13,297 bases of DNA from Oscillospiraceae bacterium. GTDB taxonomy: Bacteria > Bacillota > Clostridia > Oscillospirales > Oscillospiraceae. The notes beneath the pieces were generated by a model. That model had not been told where the DNA came from and ran no database searches. It worked only from the letters and a program-made list of their open reading frames with translations. The stretch spans positions 1 through 13,297 of the forward strand of contig JAEDKB010000032.1 in assembly GCA_016296045.1 (NCBI GenBank). The letters are read 5' to 3'. This document shows positions 6,907 to 13,297 of this stretch, one piece after another. The position numbers and the translations under genes are program-made. Each line of letters starts with the position of its first letter. The stretch's first letter is position 1.

Positions 6907-8964
6907 TTAACGCTTTGCGCGCGGATCATACGCATCGCGCAGACCGTCGCCGACAAAGTTGAATGCGATAACTGTCAGGCAGATCAGCAAGCCGACCGGA
7001 ATCCAAATGTGTGCATAATGCGCCATTGCAGATGCCGAGGAGACGGAGTTGATCATGGTTCCCCATGTTGCCATCGGGTGCTTGACACCGAGGCCGAGGA
7101 AGGACAGTGTGGATTCTATCAGAATGACACCGCCGAGACCCATCGTCGCAGTAACAATCAGCTGCGGCATGACATTCGGGACAAGGTGACGGAAAATTCT
7201 CGCACGAACCTTGACACCGGTGGCTTCGGTTGCAACCATGAACTCCTGCTCACGCAGAGACAGAATCTGGCCGCGAACCAGTCTTGCAACACTTGCCCAG
7301 CCCATAACACCAAGCGCTGCCATCAGAATCATCAATCGCTTGTAAGGATCCATGCGAACAGCGTCCATCATCGCACCGATGATAATCATGATGGGCATGG
7401 ACGGCAGGCAGTAGAAAATATCGACCAGACGCATGATGACGGTATCCACCCAACCGCCAAAGTAGCCGGAGATACCACCCATGATAACGCCGAGAATCGT
7501 CTCAATAATGACAACGACAAAGCCGACCATCAGAGAAACTCTGCCGCCGTACATGATACGGGCAAGAACATCCATGCCGTCACCATCGGTACCGAGCAGA
7601 TGCTTCCATGAAGGTGCAGCATAGGTGTCAATGACATAGATGACCTGATCGCAGTTGATAACATATTCACCCGTGTTGCGCTGGGTGATGCGCAGATCGC
7701 TTTCGGAATAGAGAAGGTTCTTCTCCTCGTCATAGACATACTGACCGTCTGCATCCTGCTGCGGAAGATCGGCAACAAGTTCTGCAGATTTTTCACCGCT
7801 TGCGTTCATGTTGGCAATCGCGGTTGCGATATCCTTCTTGAGCTGATAGTCCATGGAGTCCGCACCGGAATAACGGCGGATAGACATCGGTCCAAACTCG
7901 CCGAATTCCGTGCCGTCAGCAAGTCTTACCGTCAGAAGGTCGCCTTCAGCCTGGATGGTATAGTCTGTACCGTCAACGGTAAAGCTGCCATCTCCGGCCG
8001 CTGCCATCAGAGCACTTGCGCGGAATTCATCGGAAATGTTCTTACCGGTTTCAAATGCATCAAAGGTCAAAATGGAATAAACCATACCAACCTTGCTGCC
8101 GTTGAACTGGTAAACATCATAAACGCCTTCCTTTTCCGAGGCAAGAACATATTCCTTGCCGTCAAAGGTAAAGGATTCACCGGTTGCAGCAGCACTGGTC
8201 AGCGCGGTTTCAAACGCTTCATCCATCGGTGCGCCCGCATAGTTGATGCCTTCGTCATAAGAGGTGATGTTAAAGCTCTTGCCTTTATCCTTTTCATAGG
8301 TATAGGTAACACCGCCAAACTCGACCTCACCGGACTTGGCAGACTTACCGATTTCCTTGGAAAGAGCAGCCTTTAAGCCGGAAATCTCTTCAACGCCATT
8401 TTCATAGACAAGCTCCTTTGTCAGAAGATCATAGGTGCCGATCTTTACCGAAGAACCGCCGATCGTGCAGATTTCCTTTACATCCGCTCTGTTCAGCGTA
8501 TAGGTTGTATCATTGAGCTTTTCAATCAGGCATGCTCCCTTATCGCCAACCACCAGAAGATTATCCAGACCGTCTTCGATCATGCTCTTGACGCGGGTGT
8601 TCATTGCGTTTGTTTCGGAAATGTCAAATTCAACGCTGTCGTCTACAACATAGCCGTTATAGTTGACATTGACCTTTGCAAGCGCATAGTTGACGTTCTG
8701 TGAATTATACTTGTGAAAGGTATCCTTCTGTCCATAAGCATAGAAGATCGGGCCAATGAAACAGAACACGAACATCGAAATGAGAATCAGCGAGCCAACG
8801 ATTGCCAGACGGTTACGCAAGAAGCGCTTCATGACCTGACGAGTCGGGGAAAGTACCTTAACACGGGTAACATCGTCGAGCTTGACCTCGTCCGGGTTCA
8901 CGGTTTCCGGGCTCTTTTGCGCCTCGCGCTGCTTCAATACTTCATTTAAGCTGTATTTTGCCAT
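6907..8964 (-). CDS. oppC: Oligopeptide ABC transporter permease OppC with large extracytoplasmic insertion
   Basis: This is a 685-aa inner-membrane permease, more than twice the usual OppC length (about 300). Residues 1-50 are the cytoplasmic N-terminus. TM1 is about 52-74. Residues about 80-446 form a soluble, mostly beta-type extracytoplasmic domain. The normal OppC core then resumes with HLLGTDGDGMDVLARIMYG (455-473), the counterpart of the common HPLGTDxxGRDVL motif. Further TM helices lie near 476-500, 511-533, 541-559, 603-623 and 651-671. The EAA loop EATGVKVRARIFRHLVPN (580-597) contacts the ATPases. The insert contains repeated units with core F-x-[FV]-[DG]-G-x-x-Y at 216-221 (variant), 265-272 and 328-335. 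The frame is intact and the ribosome site AAGGAGGG is strong. It lies between oppB and oppD with gaps of about 12 bases. Confidence 0.9.
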   Translation of the reverse strand: MAKYSLNEVLKQREAQKSPETVNPDEVKLDDVTRVKVLSPTRQVMKRFLRNRLAIVGSLILISMFVFCFIGPIFYAYGQKDTFHKYNSQNVNYALAKVNVNYNGYVVDDSVEFDISETNAMNTRVKSMIEDGLDNLLVVGDKGACLIEKLNDTTYTLNRADVKEICTIGGSSVKIGTYDLLTKELVYENGVEEISGLKAALSKEIGKSAKSGEVEFGGVTYTYEKDKGKSFNITSYDEGINYAGAPMDEAFETALTSAAATGESFTFDGKEYVLASEKEGVYDVYQFNGSKVGMVYSILTFDAFETGKNISDEFRASALMAAAGDGSFTVDGTDYTIQAEGDLLTVRLADGTEFGEFGPMSIRRYSGADSMDYQLKKDIATAIANMNASGEKSAELVADLPQQDADGQYVYDEEKNLLYSESDLRITQRNTGEYVINCDQVIYVIDTYAAPSWKHLLGTDGDGMDVLARIMYGGRVSLMVGFVVVIIETILGVIMGGISGYFGGWVDTVIMRLVDIFYCLPSMPIMIIIGAMMDAVRMDPYKRLMILMAALGVMGWASVARLVRGQILSLREQEFMVATEATGVKVRARIFRHLVPNVMPQLIVTATMGLGGVILIESTLSFLGLGVKHPMATWGTMINSVSSASAMAHYAHIWIPVGLLICLTVIAFNFVGDGLRDAYDPRAKR

Positions 8965-8976
8965 TTCAACCCCTCC

Positions 8977-9966
8977 TTAACCGAGCCGTACACGGGGGTC
9001 AACCGCCGCATACAACAGGTCAGAAATCAGGTTACCAAGCAGCGTTAGAATAGAAATAAACGCCAGGTAGAACATAGTAAACGGAACATCCGCCTGAGTC
9101 ATTGAAGTGTAGGAAGCGTAGCCAATGCCGCGAATCGCAAACAGTGTCTCTGTTATCAGCGCGCCGGAGAACAGACCGGGAAGGCTGCCGCCGAGGGTGG
9201 TTACCAAAGGAATCAAAGTGTTGCGGAAGGCGTGCTGGTTGATAACCTTCTTCTCCGGCACGCCCTTTGCACGAGCGGTGCGGATATAATCGGCATTTAA
9301 CACTTCCAGCATATTTGTACGGGTGTAGCGCATCAGGCCGCCGATGGAGATGATAACAATCGTGATCGACGGAAGCACAAAGTGCTTCGCAACATCCAAA
9401 AATTGTCCGAATTGAGAAAGTTCTGCGTAATCTCTGCCTTGCATGCCGGTAAGGTCAAACCAGCCTAACTTCACAGAGAACACGTACTTCAAAACCGTTG
9501 CAATAAAGAAGGTTGGCATCGAAATGCAAATCATAGAAACAACGGTAGTAAAATAGTCTGTAAAACTGTACTGTTTTTTTGCTGCCGCAATACCGAGCGG
9601 AATAGCAATCAAAATTTCAAAAACAAACGAGATAAAGCTTAAAATGAAGCTATACCAAACTGTATTGGAGAACTGCTCCGTTACAGGGAGTGTCCACGCC
9701 CAACTGTCGCCCCAGTCACCAACCACAGCACTCTTGAGCCATGTGAAGTAACCCGGAACAACACCTTTATCCATACCGTACTGTGCCTTTAATTCCGTAA
9801 GCCATTCTGTCGCGCTCTTTGTCGCGTTCGGCTTTGACGCAAGCTCGTATGCCTTCTGTTCAATGAAGCCACCGGGCATGTTGTACATCAATGAGTAAAT
9901 CAGGAACATGACAAATAAAAGAATGATTGCACTGTACAGCAGGCGCTTTAATGTATATTTCAGCAT
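8977..9966 (-). CDS. oppB: Oligopeptide ABC transporter permease OppB
   Basis: This is a 329-aa inner-membrane permease that pairs with OppC to form the peptide channel. TM1 is at about 9-29 and is followed by the usual extracytoplasmic loop with the GDWGDSW segment (83-89). Further helices lie near 104-127, 139-163, 197-213, 255-275 and 298-320. The EAA loop DYIRTARAKGVPEKKVINQH (226-245) continuing to FRNTLIP is characteristic, as is the C-terminal AVDPRVRLG. The length matches normal OppB, unlike its partner OppC. The ATG at 9966 has only a moderate ribosome site (GGCAGGA), consistent with lower translation than the upstream binding-protein gene. OppC starts 12 bases after this stop codon. 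Confidence 0.93.
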   Translation of the reverse strand: MLKYTLKRLLYSAIILLFVMFLIYSLMYNMPGGFIEQKAYELASKPNATKSATEWLTELKAQYGMDKGVVPGYFTWLKSAVVGDWGDSWAWTLPVTEQFSNTVWYSFILSFISFVFEILIAIPLGIAAAKKQYSFTDYFTTVVSMICISMPTFFIATVLKYVFSVKLGWFDLTGMQGRDYAELSQFGQFLDVAKHFVLPSITIVIISIGGLMRYTRTNMLEVLNADYIRTARAKGVPEKKVINQHAFRNTLIPLVTTLGGSLPGLFSGALITETLFAIRGIGYASYTSMTQADVPFTMFYLAFISILTLLGNLISDLLYAAVDPRVRLG

Positions 9967-10007
9967 ATAGAAATCCTGCCTTTTACCGGTTATTTAAATG
10001 CCGCAAA

Positions 10008-10036
10008 CACGGAAGGGGGGCAATCCCCCTCCCGTG
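10008..10036 (-). promoter_or_regulatory. GC-rich hairpin between oppA and oppB
   Basis: The string CACGGAAGGGGGG pairs with CCCCCTCCCGTG around a small loop, in the 106-base gap between oppA and oppB. No T-run follows on the minus strand, so this does not look like a strong terminator. It fits the 3' stabilising or attenuating hairpins that often raise binding-protein mRNA above permease mRNA in ABC operons. That role is inferred. Confidence 0.65.
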
Positions 10037-10072
10037 CATGGACTAAGCCTTTACATCAAGACTTCGTTCAGA

Positions 10073-12376
10073 TTACTTGGTTGCAAGGGTTTCAATTTCC
10101 GCATACCAGCCCCAGTACGGAGTCAGATCCTTGGGCATGGTATCGTTGTTGATGCGGATGGAAGAAGTGACAATGCAATCCTTGCGCTGATACAGCGGCA
10201 GTTCGCAGCCCCAGTCCATGATGATTTCCATCGCAGACTTGTAAACGGACTTACGGTATTCGGTGTCAGCAGAGCCACGGCCTTCAACGATCAGAGCATC
10301 AAGAGCTGCGTCGTCGACGGAGTAATGGTTGGAGTTGGTGCCCTGGCCATGAGCATTTTCGGAATGATAAACCTGCGTCATGTCAGGGTCAACGGTGGAC
10401 TGCCATGCAGCTGCCCACATCATAGCGGTGTTGGCTTCCAGAGCGTTGTTCCAGGTGGAGGAGCCAACGTCGTTGACCTGCAAGGTGATGCCGATGCTTT
10501 CCAGAGCCTTGGAAGCTTCGCTTGCAACGCCGTATGCCGGATGATCCTGCTTGCCGTCACCGGGGATCAGGACTTCGTAGGTATCAACTGCATCGGTAAA
10601 CTTGCCGGTAGCTTCGTCAAAGGTGAAGCCGGCTGCCTTGAACCAGGAGATAGCTGCCTGCAGAGCTGCTTCATACTTATCTTGGTCGGTCATCGCATCG
10701 GTGTAGATGGAATTGCCTTCTGCGTCAACAGAGTAAGCCAGTCTGTAACCCTCGTCAGCGGGCTGCGGAGCTGCCCAGGAGGTGTTGGAGATCGGGTACT
10801 GGATGACGGATGCACGATCACCATAGTAGGAGTTGATGACGGTGTCACGATAGACAGCGAACATCGTCATGAAGCCCTTACGCAGAGCCTTGGAAGCATC
10901 GGAACCGGGATCGCCGTCGATGTTGACAAGGTCAGCATTGATACCGATGTAGCCATAGCCACGGTAGTCAACGAGGTAGGTGGTCAGGGTGTCGCCAACG
11001 AGATCGGCGGTGTCCTTGTTGCCGTCCTGAATTGCCTTCAGGGTGTCCTCAGAGATGGACGGAGTAGCAATATCGAAGGTGCCGGTGATGATGCCGGGAA
11101 CGAAGTCGGAGTCGCTGGCTTCCTGGAACAGGATCGTCTCAGTGACAGGAGCGCCAAGGAAGTAGTAGGGGTTTGCCTTCAGGGTGACAACACCGTTTTC
11201 GTAGCCTTCGAAAACATACGGACCGCAGCCCAGAGGATCAGCAGTCTTTGCCTTGACAGTGCTCAGGTCGCCCTTGGTGAAGCCGAACATGTTGTTGTCG
11301 TAATCATACATAGCCGGATCGCCGTACCAGTGCAGCGGAGCGACGATGAAGTTCATGTTGTAGATTGCGGTTGCGTCGAAGCTGGTCATATGAACCGTCA
11401 TGCTGTAGTCGCCGGTCTTGATGATACCTGCGATGTTTGCAGCGGAAGCGCCGGTCTCAACGCCCTTTGCAAACTCTTCTGCTCTGTCGCCCAGTTCCTG
11501 CGTCAGGAACTCGCTGATAGAGGTGTCAGCAACTTCGAGGTTGATGCCGTTATCGGACAGATCATAGCCGTAGTTCTCGATCATCTGTGCCCACATGGTT
11601 GCAGAATCTTCTGCTGCGTAGCCCCACAGCTCTGCGGAGGTAGCGAAGTCAACTGCGCCGTAGTCTTCGCCGTATTCAGCGAGGACATAGTCAACGATGC
11701 TCTGGCAGAACTTGTTGCCTGCAGCATCAAGTGCAGCCCAGAAGTAGGAGGTCTGCTCGTCGGTAGCAAATTCGCTGACAGCGTCGGGACCTGCAGCCAG
11801 GATGACATTGGTCAGGGACTCCATGCCGGAACGATAGTCTTCCATACCTTCGATGGGGAGTGCATAGATAGTAGCGGCGCCGTCATAGGTCGGGTCGCAC
11901 TGTACGTAAATGCCGAAAATGACATCATCGATGGTAGCGGGAGTGCCATCGGAGAACTTAACGTCCTCACGCATAGTCAGGTTGTAATCAACGCTGCCGT
12001 CGTCGTTCTGAACGACCTCAACATTGCCCATGCCGTAGTAGGTATAGTCGGTGCCGTTGTAAGTAACGGTTTCGCCTTCAATACCGTTCTCGATGATGGC
12101 GCCGCCACGGTCTGCTGCCAGAAGGCCGCCGGTGAACAGGTTAACAACGTCCTGGTCATAAGCGGTGGTAGCAAAGAAGGGGCTGAATTTCTGGCCGAAG
12201 GTCGCGGTTGCATAGACGATCTTCGTACCGTTGCCGCTTGCGTCAGGTTCAGTGGTCTCGTCGGTTGCAACAGGAGCTTCCGTTGCATCGCTTGCATCGG
12301 TATTGTTATCGCCGGCGCAGGCAACGAGAGAAAGAACCATCACAACTGCGAGCAGAAGTGCAAGTAGTTTTTTCAT
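10073..12376 (-). CDS. oppA: Oligopeptide-binding lipoprotein OppA (family 5 solute-binding protein), enlarged
   Basis: This is a 767-aa extracellular peptide-binding lipoprotein. The signal peptide (1-19) ends in lipobox LVAC with Cys20 as the lipidation site. It is followed by an acidic, Asp/Thr-rich linker (21-50). The family-5 binding-protein signature is clear at 132-155 (LTMREDVKFSDGTPATIDDV), and PLGCGPYVFEGYENG (381-395) then NPYYF match the usual core. OppA proteins are commonly about 520-600 aa. The excess is partly an insertion around 190-317, helical and rich in Asp, Glu and Ala. The start has GGAGGAAA 6 bases upstream. It is the second gene of the run and should deliver peptides to OppB/OppC. 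The peptide specificity cannot be read from the sequence. Confidence 0.92.
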   Translation of the reverse strand: MKKLLALLLAVVMVLSLVACAGDNNTDASDATEAPVATDETTEPDASGNGTKIVYATATFGQKFSPFFATTAYDQDVVNLFTGGLLAADRGGAIIENGIEGETVTYNGTDYTYYGMGNVEVVQNDDGSVDYNLTMREDVKFSDGTPATIDDVIFGIYVQCDPTYDGAATIYALPIEGMEDYRSGMESLTNVILAAGPDAVSEFATDEQTSYFWAALDAAGNKFCQSIVDYVLAEYGEDYGAVDFATSAELWGYAAEDSATMWAQMIENYGYDLSDNGINLEVADTSISEFLTQELGDRAEEFAKGVETGASAANIAGIIKTGDYSMTVHMTSFDATAIYNMNFIVAPLHWYGDPAMYDYDNNMFGFTKGDLSTVKAKTADPLGCGPYVFEGYENGVVTLKANPYYFLGAPVTETILFQEASDSDFVPGIITGTFDIATPSISEDTLKAIQDGNKDTADLVGDTLTTYLVDYRGYGYIGINADLVNIDGDPGSDASKALRKGFMTMFAVYRDTVINSYYGDRASVIQYPISNTSWAAPQPADEGYRLAYSVDAEGNSIYTDAMTDQDKYEAALQAAISWFKAAGFTFDEATGKFTDAVDTYEVLIPGDGKQDHPAYGVASEASKALESIGITLQVNDVGSSTWNNALEANTAMMWAAAWQSTVDPDMTQVYHSENAHGQGTNSNHYSVDDAALDALIVEGRGSADTEYRKSVYKSAMEIIMDWGCELPLYQRKDCIVTSSIRINNDTMPKDLTPYWGWYAEIETLATK

Positions 12377-12408
12377 TTTGTTTCCTCCAATTATTAAATT
12401 TTATTAAT

Positions 12409-12422
12409 CGTGTTGAAACACG
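12409..12422. repeat. Small inverted repeat upstream of oppA
   Basis: CGTGTT pairs with AACACG around a GA dinucleotide, in the 58-base gap between the unknown membrane gene and oppA. It could be an operator half-site pair or a weak RNA hairpin. No convincing sigma-A promoter was found in this gap. Confidence 0.4.
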
Positions 12423-12434
12423 CTTAATATGAAG

Positions 12435-12968
12435 TTATCGTTCTTCCATACGGAAGGCCTTTCTGATGCTGAATACGGCAACGCTGATTGTAAACAGCAA
12501 GGCCGCACAGCTTCCAAACAGCCAGTCAAAGGAATTGAGGCTGCCAATTTGGAAAATCAGCGAAATGGCGATGCCGAGCAGGGCAATGCCGGATAAAATC
12601 GCCGTGGCAAGCGAGGTGCCGGGAATCCACGTCCGCAAGCGGTCTGCCTGTCTGCGTTTCATCGGTTCCTTTGCCGTAAGCGCGGTATAAGCAGCGGTGC
12701 TCATCAACCAAAGCGACAGCGCTGCAAATAGATACGGGAATGAGATAAACGGTATATGCATTGCGCCGTTGTTGCAAAATAACGGTGCAAGCCAGCATAC
12801 CCAGCCTGCCGCACAAAACACGCCAAGCAGACGTGCCTTTCTGCGCACACCCTCCGCATCGGCAGAGAAAAAGAAATACCCGCCGATATATTCGCACTCG
12901 GTATGAAGCTTTCCTCTGGTATTCACGGAGTCCGTAAGTCGGTAATCCTTAACATACTTTTTTGCCAT
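12435..12968 (-). CDS. Four-TM membrane protein of unknown function, first gene of the opp run
   Basis: This is a 177-aa integral membrane protein that I do not recognise. A polar N-terminus of about 45 residues is followed by four hydrophobic segments (about 46-65, 75-97, 117-139 and 147-168), with a basic loop KEPMKRRQADRLR (100-112) between the second and third. This suggests both ends are in the cytoplasm. The short C-tail is basic (RKAFRMEER). The start at 12968 has GGAG about 10 bases upstream, and the repeat element E2 begins 20 bases upstream of the ATG. The gap to oppA is 58 bases on the same strand, so co-transcription is plausible. No enzymatic motif is seen, and a transporter-related role rests only on position. 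Confidence 0.72.
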   Translation of the reverse strand: MAKKYVKDYRLTDSVNTRGKLHTECEYIGGYFFFSADAEGVRRKARLLGVFCAAGWVCWLAPLFCNNGAMHIPFISFPYLFAALSLWLMSTAAYTALTAKEPMKRRQADRLRTWIPGTSLATAILSGIALLGIAISLIFQIGSLNSFDWLFGSCAALLFTISVAVFSIRKAFRMEER

Positions 12969-12988
12969 AATGTGTCTGCTCCGCTTTC

Positions 12989-13297
12989 ATACTGATTCTT
13001 GATTCAATAGTTTCATCAAGAATCCCGTGTGCTACGCACACTCACATCGTGCTTAAGCACGATGTGCCGTCTTGTGCAGAATCTGATACTAATTCTTAAT
13101 AAAAACCTTTTGTTTTTATTAAGAAGGCACCGCTAATCGCGTTGCCCTTTTGCGGCAAAAGCCACAAAAGCCGTCTCATGCAGTTCTTGACGCACCTTCG
13201 GTGCTATAAAAAGCTTTTCAAGCTTTTTATTAAGAACTGGTATGACGCGCCCTCGGCGCTATAAAAAGGTTTTTTAACCTTTTTATGAGATTCTAGT
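12989..13297. repeat. Structured MITE-like repeat element E2, inverted relative to E1, interrupted by E3
   Basis: The element begins ATACTGATTCTTGAT (12989-13003). Its first part is a hairpin, GATTCTTGAT (12994-13003) with ATCAAGAATC (13015-13024). Two palindromes follow: GTGTGC-TAC-GCACAC (13027-13041) and a perfect 24-bp palindrome (13043-13066). The motif CTGCACAAGACGGC is present on the minus strand (13066-13079). The outer three-way-junction arm AGAATCTGAT (13078-13087) finds its partner ATGAGATTCT only at 13285-13294, because E3 is inserted between. The inner hairpins GCGCC/GGCGC (13247-13259) and AAAAAGGTT/AACCTTTTT (13263-13284) lie next to that right arm. The window stops about 2 bases short of the expected end (...CTAGTAT). 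Confidence 0.75.
13086..13243. repeat. Structured MITE-like repeat element E3 (158 bp) nested inside E2
   Basis: The ends are ATACTAATTCTTAAT (13086-13100) and ATTAAGAACTGGTAT (13229-13243), imperfect inverted repeats matching at 13 of 15 positions. The left part is a hairpin, TTCTTAATAAAAAC (13093-13106) with GTTTTTATTAAGAA (13112-13125). A spacer with a small CTTTTG-CGG-CAAAAG stem (13147-13161) and the minus-strand motif CTGCATGAGACGGC (13170-13183) follows. The right part is the three-way junction: outer stem CAGTTCTT (13181-13188) with AAGAACTG (13232-13239), GCACC-TTC-GGTGC (13192-13204) and AAAAAGCTT-TTC-AAGCTTTTT (13208-13228). It uses the same plan as E1 with different stem sequences. 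Confidence 0.75.

Noticed and set aside
7627..8727. OppC insertion as a frameshift or fusion artefact
   Set aside because: The reading frame is continuous, permease motifs are intact on both sides, and the insert has ordered, repeated, protein-like composition.
9998..12367. A 789-codon open frame on the plus strand, opposite oppA
   Set aside because: It lies fully antisense to a clear lipoprotein gene. Its composition (runs of Val, Gly, Cys and Asp) has no recognisable domain, and its start lacks a good ribosome site. Codon bias of oppA explains the absence of stop codons.
12377..12434. A dedicated oppA promoter in the 58-base gap
   Set aside because: Only poor -35/-10 combinations with AT-rich hexamers were found, and the best would overlap the ribosome site.
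12989..13297. A CRISPR array or attachment site made of the repeated hairpins
   Set aside because: The repeats are not evenly spaced, spacers are not unique units of constant length, and no cas or integrase gene is present.

Overview
The window looks like chromosome from a Gram-positive, low-to-moderate GC gut-type Clostridia, most likely of the Oscillospiraceae/Ruminococcaceae kind. This is an inference from strong AGGAGG-type ribosome sites, a DnaD plus DnaI-like gene pair, a B. subtilis-type sigma-A promoter style, and a lipoprotein-anchored oligopeptide transporter. No rRNA, tRNA, CRISPR array, transposase or phage structural gene was seen.

Left half, plus strand (1-4010). The window opens inside a structured repeat (1-51). 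A short terminator-like hairpin then precedes an SDR oxidoreductase that resembles the EF-P 5-aminopentanone reductase YmfI. A good extended -10 promoter drives a three-gene unit: a DnaD-domain protein, a DnaC/DnaI-type ATPase (a likely helicase-loading pair) and a flavodoxin-fold FMN reductase. This unit ends in a clear terminator. A second good promoter drives a short DtxR/MntR-type metal-responsive regulator, followed by a perfect 21-bp stem hairpin.

Right half, minus strand (12968 down to 4302). One tightly packed gene run reads: unknown four-TM protein, oppA, oppB, oppC, oppD, oppF, then an 85-aa single-TM protein and a terminator. OppA would capture peptides outside the cell, OppB/OppC form the pore and OppD/OppF hydrolyse ATP. 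OppC carries an unusual extracytoplasmic insertion of about 365 residues with internal repeats, and OppA is also enlarged. Both ATPases end in cysteine clusters.

The most unusual structure is a family of short mobile-looking elements at 1-51, 4099-4230, 12989-13297 and, nested in the last, 13086-13243. They have ATACT...AGTAT-type 15-bp ends and one common plan: a hairpin at one end, a spacer with a conserved CTGCANRANACGGC-like motif, and a three-way-junction fold at the other end. Their stems differ in sequence by compensating changes. Two of them lie in opposite orientation on either side of the opp gene run.
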